DNA from: Pegea sp. RAD2-039
Lineage: Eukaryota > Chordata > Thaliacea > Salpida > Salpidae
Length of the DNA stretch: 64,000 bases
Direction of reading: 5' to 3'
Assembly: GCA_034620365.1 (NCBI GenBank)
Contig: JAQGEQ010000295.1
Coordinates: forward strand, 186,001 to 250,000
This document shows positions 25,514 through 38,100 of the stretch, piece after piece. Each line of letters begins with the position of its first letter. Position 1 is the first letter of the stretch. Both the position numbers and the translations under genes were made by a program. The notes under the pieces were generated by a model that searched no databases, was not told the DNA's origin, and saw nothing but the letters and a program-made list of their open reading frames with translations.

Positions 25514-28455
25514 ATGCTTCCAGCCCAAGATAACAGTACACAGAAGACTACCACCAAATCTTACAAGTGTCAAAAAGACAATTTTTCTTTTATATTAGGT
25601 ATGTTTTTCAACGCACGGTCAATTGTCAACAAAATTTTCGAATTGAAAGCTCTTTTGCTTTCTCAAGATTTTACATTTGTTTTCATTACCGAAACTTGGT
25701 TGAAACCCTTTTATCCTGACTCCTTTCTGGATGACAGTGATCTTTTTCGTGCTTTGCGCTGTGATAGACTGTCTGATAGAGGCGCGGCGGTGTTTGTGTA
25801 ATCTATAAAACATCACTGGCACCCATGATTTCAAGAATTAAGATAAATACCATTGATTGCCCAGGATTTGAGATTATTGCTTTCAATTTTCATTACTCAA
25901 AGTCTAAGTTTTCCCGCTTTATATGTACCTACCTACCACCGTCTAAAGTTAACGATGAGGTTACTATTAAGGCCTTATTGAAGGTTCTGAAAAGCCTTGT
26001 TTGTCCTGAGATGTATATTCTCGGGGATTTTAATTTTAGTAGAATTGATTGGAATAACCCAAATTTAGCATTCAATGGAAAAATGTTTAATTTGAATGGA
26101 GACAAAACTAATTTAGCCAATCTGAGTCATGTCTTTGTAAACTTCCTTGATGCCAATAATCTATCTCAGATGGTTACTTTTCCAACCCAAGTTAGTGGTA
26201 ATACTTTGGATCTTCTCATCACATCAAAACCTGATAACGTTATCTACGTTGATCAAAATGAACCTTTTGCTCTGACATGCGATCACAACATGATTGAATT
26301 CAAGCTCCAACAAACTTTTTCTACGAACGTTAAAACTCCAAGCATACGGAACTTTTATCGTGGAAATTATAACAGTATAAACAAGTTTTTATCAGGTGTT
26401 GACTGGATTTCTGTTTTCAACTCTACCGAAGACATCAATGATATCTACTCGAGGTTTACTAACATTGTTAATGAGTCAATTAAAAAGTTCATACCTTTAT
26501 ATAGAGTCAACAAAAAACCACACTTGCCAAGATATTTAAGGAATTTACAGCATTTGAAAAACCTCTTATACAAACAAACTAAAGCAGATCCTTCCATCAA
26601 ACCTCTATACAAAGATCTTTGTCTAGTCTACAAGAAATCAGTTTATAGCCTCTATTTAGGAAAAGAAAGTGCAATCTTATCTTCACCTAGCAAGAAAACG
26701 TTTTTTGGCTTCATTAATCACAAGCTTAAGGCGAGATCTCATCTACCTCCCTTGCTTGATAACGCCAATCAGCTGGTGATGGAACCAAAGAATAAAGCTG
26801 AATTGCTAAACAAACAATTTGAAAAGGTTTTTATAACTGATGATGGCAATACTCCTACTATTTCCTACTCCAATATCCTTTCAAATATCTCTGAGATGGT
26901 AGATCTAGACATAACAGTTGATATAGTATCTAAGGCTATTTCTTCTCTAAAATCAACAGTTTCCAACACCCCAGATCAAATCCCAGCTTTGTTTTTAAGA
27001 AAAAGTACTTCTTCTTTAGCGCTACCCTTATCGCTACTCTTTAACATGACTCTTAAGCGGGGAAGACTTCCACAAATTTGGAAGAATGCTATTATTACTC
27101 CAATTTATAAGAAGGGTCCTAGAAACACTGCACTTAACTACAGACCAGTTTCGCTGACTTCGGTTATCTGCAGAACTCAAGAACACATCATTCACAACCA
27201 TATAACTAGCCATTTGACGGAGCATCATTTAATATCTGATGCCCAGCATGGCTTTGTTAAGCAAAGATCTTCTTTGACTCAACATCTCACTTTTTTCAAT
27301 GAGCTTACAGCTCATTACGAAAGTAATACTCCATGTGACATCATATACCTTGATTTTGCTAAAGCGTTTGATTCTGTTCCACACAACAAGCTCATTACTG
27401 TATTGAAAAACATAAAAATCAGCAACTCTATCTTAAAATGGATTGAAGATTTCTTATCAGGTAGAACCCAACGAACCCGTGTAGAAAGATCTTTATCTAC
27501 TCCTAGTAAAGTCACCAGCGGCGTTCCTCAAGGTTCCGTCCTGGGTCCACTTCTCTTTTTGATTTTCATTGAAGACCTCATCAGAAGACTAATAACAGTA
27601 GACAATGTCAGTGTGTTTGTGTATGCAGACGACATCAAGCTATTATCTGGTTCTCACTCAAAACTCCAAACTGCACTAAATATTGTAGAAAACTGGTCTG
27701 CGAATTGGCAACTTAAAATCCAGCCAACAAAGTCTGAAGTTATAACATTCTCCCGTAAGCCAGCTGCCAACTTCAGCAACCAATACTACATCAATGGATA
27801 TATTCTTGAACGAGTATCCTCAGTCATAGACCTCGGCATTACTCTGACATCTGACTTCAAATGGCACAGTTATGTTTCCAGAATCTTTGGAAAATCTATC
27901 AAGCTTGTCCACCTCATCATAAAGACTTTTAATTCTAAAAATCCATGGTTTTACGTGAACCTTTTCAAACTGTACATACGCCCTATTCTTGAATACAATG
28001 TCAGTGCATGGATGCCATATCAAGTTGGTGATGTCAGAAAAATCGAATCTGTTCAGGCAAAATTTACGAGATTGGTTTGCAGGAAACTTAATATCAAATA
28101 CGAGAGTTATAAGCATCGTCTCAGCTTCTTCAATCTAGATACTTTGGAAATCCGAAGAATCAAATACGACCTTATTCTGATTTTTAAAATTATTCACAAC
28201 CTAATTGATCTTCAGTTTGATGACTTTTTCTCCATTAGTCCCTCCCTCAAGTTATATCAACTTAGAAGACATAAATGACATCTTAATAAGCCCACTCCAC
28301 CAGCTACGTTAACCAGATTAAGTTTTTTCTCATACCGCACAATCAGTACATGGAACAATCTGCCATCAGAGATTGTCATGTCAAAATCACTTGTGTTGTT
28401 CAAGAAAAAGCTGAATTGTTATAATATCGCCAACATTGCCATTTCTAAACTGTGA
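25514..28455 (+). pseudogene. LINE ORF2: endonuclease-reverse transcriptase, broken
   Basis: ORF2 can start at ATG 25514 (or 25406, overlapping ORF1). The endonuclease begins with NARSIVNK (about 25612) and TETWL (about 25690), then the frame hits TAA at 25799-25801. The continuation lies in the next frame and stays open from there, with GDFN (about 26020) and DHNMIEF (about 26282) of the endonuclease, then the reverse transcriptase: NYRPVSLTSV, DFAKAFDSVPH, SGVPQGSVLGP and the catalytic YADD at 27622-27633. A second lesion is an in-frame TGA at 28276-28278; downstream codons remain open for another 58 codons to TGA 28453-28455 and match the end of the 62-kb copy (SYRTI, TWN, LPS). So one indel near 25795 plus one nonsense change separate this copy from a full frame; function is probably lost. 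Confidence 0.85.
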
Positions 28456-28559
28456 ATTTTCTCTTTTACAATACTATGATTCTGTGCAGTTCTTCATTGT
28501 CATATGCTTTTTCGTTTACACGTCAAATAGATCTAATTTGTGAGAATGTGTGTTAGCGA

Positions 28560-28624
28560 GAGGTGCTCTTTTTAGGCACCCTCCTTCACATTTATTGTAA
28601 TAAATAAATAAATAAATAAATAAA
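28560..28624 (+). other. 3' hairpin and (TAAA)n tail of the LINE
   Basis: GGTGC at 28562-28566 can pair with GCACC at 28576-28580, extended by two more pairs past a one-base bulge, with a 9-nt loop. The TAAA microsatellite follows at about 28598-28624. The hairpin is kept in all four copies in the window; the copy at 62.4 kb changes GCACC to GCGCC, leaving a G-U pair. In LINEs the 3' end is often recognised by the reverse transcriptase; that role here is inference. Confidence 0.55.
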
Positions 28625-31600
28625 GATGGATTCGTAAACACCAAATAAGGAACTATATAAAACGTTACATTTATATAAATTTATTTTTGAAGAGTTTTGG
28701 AAAGTTAATACTTTCCTCTAACTATACTAAATATTTTCAAAAGAATATAAAAATGATGTAGTAGTTTATTTGGTAAAAATGTAACAGAAACATAATAACA
28801 AAGGAAACTTATATCATATATAGAATCAATTAAAAACTAATTGAATTTTAATATTAATAAATAGAACCATAAAAGATTTTCTTTGAAAATTTTAAACATT
28901 TATTCATTTTATACTTGAATATGTCCATTATTTTTTCAGAGAATATTGTTCGGTATTCACCGTTTATTACCATAAAGTTGGTCATCTGCAGCCATGTGTC
29001 TTGTGAGCTGTTATGACTCAACAAAATTTAGTTATGTGTCTTCTTCTGATGTCTCATTTAAAATCTTGATTAGATCTTCTATTTACTGGATTGTTGTTTC
29101 TTAACTGTAAAAGAAAAAAATTGGTAGACATAGATATTTAAACTAAATTTGAGATCCTAACTACTTAAAAGCTTGTTCAACATGTATTTTAAAAGAGTCA
29201 CAGAAATAAGTTTATATCAACTTATATTTCCTTTAAACAAAAGAACAGCGAAAGTATGTTATGTCATCTTATATCTCGAGTAATATTTTTACAAATGATA
29301 TTACTTCTTTTAGTTTATTTTGTTGTTTCTTTATAATTTATTTTTTTTTCATTTTAATTTTATTTCTTGTAATCTCTTATCAAAGTAATAAAACTTGAAA
29401 TGTTAATATTTGATGACTGCTTTAATTTATATAAAACAGCGGTATGCTTGGGGAAGTAGTAACAATTTATCTTAAATAAGTGGAGTAAGCATATATTGAA
29501 GATCTGTTAATAGTTTATTTTAGAGACTTCGCGTCAAGTTTCTTTGAAAATTTGTAATATCTCTAATGATGCATTTACGATGTCATCTTAGATTTAAATA
29601 ATCAAATTTATTGAACCGTATTTTTTTTTTGTATTTGGTTTTATGCAAAGAACAAACTATACCTGTGCATGATTTAACATAATTTTCTTTTATTGACCCT
29701 TTCAGAAATTCTCAAGAAGTGTTAAAAGTAGTCATTTGTGAAAATAAAACAACTGTGTTATGTTAGCAATACAAAATTTTAGGAAAAAACAAAGGCCTTC
29801 ATCACAAATCAGTTCCTTTTGAGTTTTGGTCTTAGTAGAAACTAATAGATCAAAAATATTTAGCTGAAAAGGATCTTAATAAAAGTGCTTAATTTGTATC
29901 TTCAAGTTTGCATTGACTGTAAATATTTCACAGCTTGAAAGTTTCATTTTACAATAGAAATAAGATTCACCACCTTTTTTGTTGGCTATGTATGTACCAA
30001 AAGATTGAGCAGTACAATTACATCCAAAAATAAATATTTCTGTTCCAATTTTATTGGTCAAATCTTGTACAACAACTTCAAATCAACTACAAGAAAATAA
30101 TTTCATTATGTTTAGACAAGCTCAAAGTTCTGTTTGTAACATCAATTGGTTTGACATCGATTACTATGTCTACAATAATATCGAATTCAAGATATAAGTT
30201 TGAAAAATTCTTTAATAAAAAATATTTCATAAGATGGGTTTTATCTTTAAAACTTACTCAGCTGTTAAATGAGAATTAAACCAAACTTTAAAGATCGAAT
30301 GATTAATGTAAGCAAACCAATGTGTTATGTAAAAGCCATTTTAAACCAAATGGAACGTATGTTATATGAAAACTAAAAGTAAAAACAAATTCTATAAATG
30401 TTTTAGGTCCGTTTTATGTTTATTGACCGCTTACTGATAACATGGCGCAGCTAGGTTATAAGTAACTAAGGCCACTGAAATGCAATATAACATACATCAT
30501 ACAACTGCGCTAATTATTGACGAATTTTCTTGCTAAACATAAAATTTTAAACTTCTATATCCATATCACCTGTAATTTACATTTTAATTGAAGATAATAT
30601 CCTAAATTAAAACATACGAGTTGGCCTTAATAAGCAGTTAATTATAACAAAGCTGAGTTTTTATATTTTTCTATGGTGATACTCAGTGCTGCATACTTAC
30701 TAAGCAATAGCAAAACAATTTTATATTGTATTAAATTAGTTTAGGGAAACATAAAAATTGCTAGTATAGGGTACTAGTCGATGATAGATTTTTGGAGAAT
30801 AGATTCTTCGGTGGTATTTGACAATATAACTTTTAATCATGAGAGTAAGTAAGTGATGTTGTTGTACAATTAGTAGTTTAGGTGTACGTTACAACAAATA
30901 TATTGCATTTGTTAACTAATTGATGACTTTGTTATTGGCAATTCTTTTTAATATTATAATAGTTTAAGATCGCTAGCCTTCTTGCGACTTTAAACTAAAA
31001 CCATTATTGTATAATATTTATCTGATATTAAAAATCACCCAGTAAAAATAATAGAAAATACAGCTAAAATGATGGTTTATAATATGAAAAGTCACAAAAA
31101 ATATTCGAACTTTGCTAAAAAATAACAATGATTTTTTTTAAATACCTAACTAGTAAACGTTTTTCACTTGGGAATAAGATTTTTACAGCTGAATGTTAAT
31201 CATTGTAAGTTAAGTATATGGAGCTTGTGATAAATTTTACGAATTTATAAAAAGATATCAAACTACAAATTTACAACAATTCTGCTATGAAGTTAAATTA
31301 ATAAATATTTCCTCTTTTACACTAAAATGATTTTTCCCAAATAAGGTACTTAAGATCTTTCAACTCTGAAGGCATGTTAAGTAATTGGCGTAAAACATGT
31401 ATTATCATATAATATTCAATTTCAGTTTGAATAAGTTCCAAAAAAATAAAATCTTATCATAATTCAGGGTTAATAAGTGAAAATAAGTTCGTTTTCATTA
31501 ATTTAGAATAGTTTTATTTTATATAAAAGTTACATTTTTTTTAAAATAGCAAGTAAAGAGTTTGAAATTTTTAACAATAAAATGGATTTAATGATCAACA

Positions 31601-34600
31601 TTTTTTCTTTGCTTTTTCAAAAGCATTTCGGCCTATCACTAGTTTAAAGTTATGAAATATTTTTGTAATCAAAACAGTTTACCAGTAAAATGTTTTTAAA
31701 AACCCGTGATATTGAAGTTTAAAAATCCTTTATTTGCAAATAAACAAATTTAAACTTGTGAAAATGTTATGCTAAAACTTGAAGTTAAAAATTACAACTA
31801 ATAGAAAAGTTATTCTGAGTCTAAACTTTCCTTTGCTCAAAATGGTAATTTTAAATTTCTTTTAAAATCGCTTGTAGAATACAGTAAACCATGACAAGAC
31901 ATTTCTTCGTTTCTAAGATAATCACTAAGATGAATCTTGTAAACAGAAATATTTCGCATAATTTATCATGAATCAAGTGTAACTAGAAACAGCCTTAAAT
32001 TTTCAGAAATCTTTCCAGCATTTGCAAGTTTTTTTAAAGAGTAAGATTTCCCAAGTCGATGGAATCAATGAAACACTTTAAAACAATGACAATTTCTATA
32101 AAAGTAGGCAATTAAATTAAATATACACATTTGATTTTATTGTTGAAAATGAGTTTTGGCGAAAAAATGCAGTATATATGATATAAAACTGTTATTGCTC
32201 CGAGTGATTGCTTACTAATTAATCCTTAGGATGGTAATATTTGACCTCAAGGTATCTTATCATATTTAACTTTGCCATAGTAGATATTAATTGTGATATT
32301 TCTTCGTATTTTGTTGTATTGTTGTTTTATTTTAACTTTGACGTAATAAAACAATTAATATTTCTACTAAAATTAATCATTTAACAAATTCAGTTATATA
32401 CTAAACCTTTTCCCTTTAATCTTATTAATCATATGCAGTGGTATTCTGTTGCAATTATAATAAATTTCTAGATAATCCAATTTCACCCATTGCATTTACT
32501 CAAAGTTGAAAGAAATTATTTCAAATTAAGTAATATACAAAAAGATAAATTTATGATTTAATTTTATTCCGATTTGCATCTTAATTGCAATTTAATGTTT
32601 AGAATGAATTATCTAGACATCTTAGTTACAGTTTGTATTACGATTGTCACAAATCTGCCGAGTTAAATGATTTATTCAAATGTTTTTTAAGATCTTTTAA
32701 AGGATTACATAAGACGCTGTGTTTTGAGGTCGTTTTCAAATTGTCGTAAACTTCAATATTTACAAAAATATCACAAGTTTAAGAAATAAATTTTGATGAA
32801 TTATTATTTAATTTTTGATTTTTACAAAAAGAAAACTAAATAATTGCTGCAATCAGTATAAATTAAGGCGTCATCACCACAATTTCAGCAGTTTGTCGTA
32901 CAAATGCATTTTTGATAAGATATCAAAAAATTTCATTTTGTTTGATAAATAAAAAATAAATCATCAGGTGGTAAGTGCTGAATAATCACTGGAACAGGAG
33001 AATATTAAGTCATGTTTAACTTTATTATAGTAAGCGCTTTCTGTTCATGTTAGTAATCAGCGGTATTTTGTTTTAATTGAAACAGTTTTCTAGAAAATAT
33101 AAATTTTACCATAGTATTTAGACAAAGTTGAAAAAAACTGTTTGAAAATTAATAAATAGTTAATGGATAATGCTCAAGGTAAACTCTGAGGTTCAATTTG
33201 TTCCTTTTTGCATCTTTATTTCTTATTAATCTGTAAATGAAATTAGCTAGACTGCATTCTAAGACATATTCAAAGTGGTCATACTAGTTGATGTGGAATA
33301 ATCATCTAAAACAATTTTTATTTAACATAAAATCAAAAAAGCTTTATTTTTAAAGAATGCAAATGTTACTTATTTATTTATTTATTACAATAAATGTGAA
33401 GGAGGGTGCCTAAAGAGAGCACCTCTCGCTAACACACATTCTCACAAATTTGTAATTGATCAATTGAAATATAAAAACTTATTTAACTTAAGAATTATTG
33501 AGTATTTTAACATCAAACATATCGTTTTCTAAAACCTTATTGTTTATTTTGCATTGTTGTATATAAAGGTAAGTAATTGTTAGGGTATTATTACATTATC
33601 CTAATAAATGCTTACTTCAATTTTTCAACATTATAATCGGTATTAGTATGTAAGAAACGACAAAAAATTAAAATTTTAAATATGAAGTATTTATTGTAGC
33701 TTCAAAATAAGTTTTTAAATCAAGTGTCTTTTAGAGACCTAAATAATCATTTAAAACAGATGGTTTTGATAAGCCATGTGTCATTTTAGTGTCACTATCA
33801 ATTATACTTTTTAAAATCAAAAACTTTTATTTTTCAGACTTAAAATTTTTAGTTGAACTAGAAATAATTGCAGCATCTACTACTATATTTTCATTTAAAA
33901 TTATCAACAATCTTCATTAAAAAATTAATTTATTAAATCGGTGTAACATTTAGAACTTAAACGAAATAAAAAATTGATAAGTATTTTTTGGTGATTGCTA
34001 CTAAAATATGTTAAACATTTGTAAAAGTCAGTTATAGAAATCCGAAACAATTAAAAAATTTTATACAAAATATCTGTCCAAATTTTAAAAAAAATTTTGC
34101 TTTTAACAATTCATTAAAGGTTTTAGTTTTAATCTTTGACTATTTCTGACACTAATTTTTTATTTGATGTAAAAGTTATACAACTGAAAATTTTCTGCAC
34201 AACTTATGATACTTATATGATACTTTTTTTTAAGTTACTTTAACCTAGAATAAACCTAAAGTAAAGTTCGTGGTAGTCTCAAACAGAAGTAGTAATTTCT
34301 ACAATGGATATTAGTTAAGTTTTTAAAGCTCTGCTGCACCTAATTCTCGGAGTCTACCACATTTTCCGAATTATGATGAAACAATCATTAAGTAGATTTT
34401 TATTTCTACCTAATTACAACAAATTAGATAAAGCAAGTTAATCAAAGAAAAAATATATGAAAACTTTTTCAAGAACTATTATCTCCTTATTTCCGGTTTC
34501 CTATTTTGTACTCAGTATTGAACATTATAGTAAATAAACTGAAGCTGATTATTTTCATTAATATGCTTTTAATTTATAAAAGTTAGAAGAATAAAAAAGT

Positions 34601-35114
34601 TTTTAACAATAAATATAATAATATAAGTATAAAAATGTGAGGAAAGATGCTTGAAAAGATCACCTTTTGCTAATATCGAATCTCCCAAATAATATTATGT
34701 AGACTAATAAGTTTTGTATATAATGAAGATACGAATAAAGAAAAAAATATGCAACTTATTTCACTTCAGTAATCCCCACACGAGATACCAGTGAATACAC
34801 ACAGAAAAATCTATGAAATTCATTGAACATTCCTCAGAAAGTAATTTAAACTGAACAATCTTTCGAAAAATCAAATTCAAACAAGTTTTTTTTTTGAAAA
34901 AGTAAAAAATTGTAAGGATTTCAGTTTTAACTCTATTGCAACGAGCTTTTTATTTAATTATTACAAAATACTTTATTAACATAGATGTATCTGCTACAAA
35001 ATGTTTTTGATTCTTTTTCTAAATTTATAACAGTAAATCTGATTTAAATGCTTGCATTCTTATTTACAAACCTAGTATTATTACATCAAATAACATTTTA
35101 CTAAGTGATATATA
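28625..35114. repeat. Tandem array unit C
   Basis: Full unit of about 6.5 kb. Head at 28625 (gatggattcgtaaacacc) parallels 17515 in B. Anchors at 30402, 32434, 32867, 33774 and 34488. About 30850-34040 is almost identical to B 20050-23230. After that it shares features with D instead, for example acaacaaattagataaagc near 34422, present in D near 42001 and absent in A and B. A 600-bp piece of B's head (about 18010-18310) is missing here. No coding gene recognised. Confidence 0.8.
33370..33450 (-). mobile_element. 3'-end fragment of the non-LTR element, antisense (in unit C)
   Basis: Base-for-base counterpart of the fragment at 22564-22644 in unit B, at the same place in the unit. It holds the element hairpin and TAAA tail in reverse orientation. 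Shared by B and C and absent from A and D, so it dates the B/C pair as the most recent duplication. Confidence 0.85.
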
Positions 35115-38100
35115 TGAATTTGTAAACACCAAATAATGAACTATTTAAAACATTACATTAATATAAATTTATTTTTGAAGAGTTTTGAAAAGTTAATATT
35201 TTCATTTAGCTATACTAAATATTTTCAAAATAATATAAAAATGATGTAGTAGTTTATTTGGTAAAAAGGTAATAGAAACATAATAATAATAGAAATTTAG
35301 ATCATATATAAAATCAACTCAAAGTTAGTTGAATTTTAATATTAATAAATCGAACGATAAAAAATTTTCATTGAAAATATTAAACATTGATTCATTTTAT
35401 ACTTGAAATTGTCCATTATTTTTTGAGAGATTATTATTCTGTATTCACCTTTTAATACCATAAAGTTGGACTGCAGCCATGTGTTTTGTAAGCTGTTATG
35501 ACTCAATAAAATTTAGTTATGAGTCTTTTCTGATGTCTCATTTAAAATCTTGATTAGATCTTCTATTTACTTGATTGTTGCTTAACAACTGTGAAGGGTG
35601 TTAGGTTTTAAAATCTTATGATCAACAAAAAGGAACATTAAAGATAGTTTTATCAGCAGATAATAGACTAGATTCTAATTAGCCTTCAAAAATATTCTTA
35701 GATATTGATGAATTTGTCTTCAGCTGCAAAAGCAAATTAAATTTCAAAAAACTTCAAAGTTTTTTCACTAACAACTATATCAGAAAGCAAAATATTACAA
35801 GTAAACTGAAAAAAGAGATTATAGTAGATTTAACTTGTACTTTTAAAAACATAACTTAACAACAATAATTTTCGAGTTTTAGAGAAAATAATTTGGTAGA
35901 CAGAGATATTTAAACTAAATTTTAGATCCTAACTACCTAAAATTTTTCTCAAAATGTATTTTAAATATATAGCAATATCTTTATATAGCAATAGCAATTT
36001 ATATTTTCTAAAATCAAAAGAACAGCTGGAAGAGCGGTTTTTTATGTCATCTTATCTATCAGAGTAAGATTTTTACCTGTAATTTTACTTTTTTTAATTT
36101 AATTTGTTGTTTTTATATAAATTATTCTTCCATATTCATTTTAGTTTTTGTAATCTTTTACCAAAGTAATCAAAAATCAAATATTAATATTTGATGATTG
36201 CTTTAAATTATGAAACACAGCCGTATGGTTGTGGAAGTACTAACGATTTATCTTAAATTAGTGCATTCAGCATAGATAAAACTAAATAATCTTTAAAATA
36301 ATTACAGAGTGGATCAAAGTCAACTTTTGTTTTTAATTTCTTTCAAGATTTGTCACTAAACTAATGTTAAGATCTTTCAATAGTTACTTTTAGAAACTTT
36401 GAGTCAAGTTTCTTTGAAAATTGTAATAAATCTAATGATGCATTTACAACGTCATCTTAAATTCAAATAATCAATTTCATGAAACGTTTTTTTTTGTATT
36501 TGGTTTCATGTAAAGAACAAACTATACTTATGCATGATTTTACAAAATTTTCTTTTATTGACCCTTTCAGAAATTCTCATAGAGTGTTAAACGTAGTCAT
36601 TTGTGAAGATAAAACAACTCTGTTATGTTAGCAATACAAAATTTTAAGAAGAAACAAAAGCCTTCATCACAAATCGGTTCCTTTTGAGTTTTGGTCTTAG
36701 TAGAAACTAATAGATCAAAAAAGATTAGTTAAGAAGGACCTTAATAAAATTGTTGAATTTGTAGCTTCAAGTTTGCATTGACTGTAAATATTTCAAACCT
36801 TGAAAGTGTCATTTTATAATAAAAATTAGATTCACTACTTTTTTGTTGGCTGTGTTTGCTACCAAAAGATTGAGCAGTAGATTTACACCCAAAAATAAAT
36901 ATTTCTGTTCCAATTTAATTGGTCAAATCTTGTACAACAAATTCAAATCAATTACAATTAAATACTTTCATTATGTTTAGACAAGTTCAAAGTTCTGTTT
37001 GTTACATAAATCAGTTTGACATCGATTACTATTTCTACATTAATAATAAATCCAAAAAAGAAAGAAAGAAGTTTGTAATAATCTATTTATAATATAAAGT
37101 TCAGAAGATGGGTTTTATCTTCAAAACTTACTCAGCTGTTAAAAGAGCATTAAACCAAACTTTAAAGATCGAATGATTAATATAAGCAAACCAATGTGTT
37201 ATGTAAAAGTCATTTTAAATCAAATGAAATATATGTTATATGAAAACTAAAAGTAAAAAATAAATTCTATAAATGTTTTAGGTCAGTTTTAATTTTATTG
37301 ACCGCTTACTGATAACATGGTGCAGCTAGATTATAAGTAGCTAAGGCCACTGAAATATAATATAACATTCAAAATACAACTGCGCTAATTATTAACGACT
37401 TTGCTTGCTTACCATAAAGTTTTTAAACTATATATCCATATCACCTGAACGATCACCTAGAGATAAAATTTCAAACTAAGACATACGAGTTGGCCTTAAT
37501 AAGCAGTTAATTATACGAAAACTGATTTTTTATATTTTTCTATTGTGATACTAAGCGCTGCATATTTACTAAGCAATAGCAAAACAGTTTTATATAGTAT
37601 CGAGTTAGTTTAGGGAAACGTAAAAATTATTACAGATTACTAGTCGATGTTACATTTTTAGAGAATATATTATTCGATGGTATTCGACAAAATAACTTCT
37701 AATCATGAGAGTAAGCAAGTGATGTTGTTGTACAACAAGTAGTTTAGGTTTACGTTACAACAAAATTATTGCAGTTGTTGACTAATTGATGACTTTTTTA
37801 TTGGCAATTCTTATTAATACTAATATAGTTTAAGATTGCTAGCCTTCTTGCGACTTTAAACTAAAATCATTATTTATCTATATTTATATATCTATATTTA
37901 TAATATTTATCTGATATTAAATATCACCCAGTAAAAAATAATAGAAAATACAGTTAATATGAAGATTTATAATATGAGAAGTCACAAAATGTTTTTGAAC
38001 TTTGCCAAAAAATAACAATGATTTAGTTCAAATAGGTAAATATTAAAATTGTTTCACTTGGGAAAAAGATTTTTACCACTAAATGTTAATGATTGTAAAT

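Larger units (their letters stand above)
24259..28624 (+). mobile_element. Non-LTR retrotransposon (CR1/Jockey-group LINE), near full length
   Basis: A 4.4-kb element inserted in the array: units A and C read gtgataaagatga or similar across this point, while here gtgataaa is followed by the element and the array resumes with gatgga at 28625. It has a ~200-bp 5' UTR, ORF1 (24462-25457), ORF2 with endonuclease and reverse transcriptase (about 25514-28455), a short 3' UTR with a small hairpin, and a (TAAA)n tail at about 28598-28624 instead of poly(A). No clear target-site duplication. The reverse transcriptase (YADD), ORF1 with a Cys/His finger, and the microsatellite tail point to the CR1 side of the LINE families; the exact clade is inferred. 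ORF2 has one frameshift and one in-frame stop, so this copy is probably not autonomous. Confidence 0.88.
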
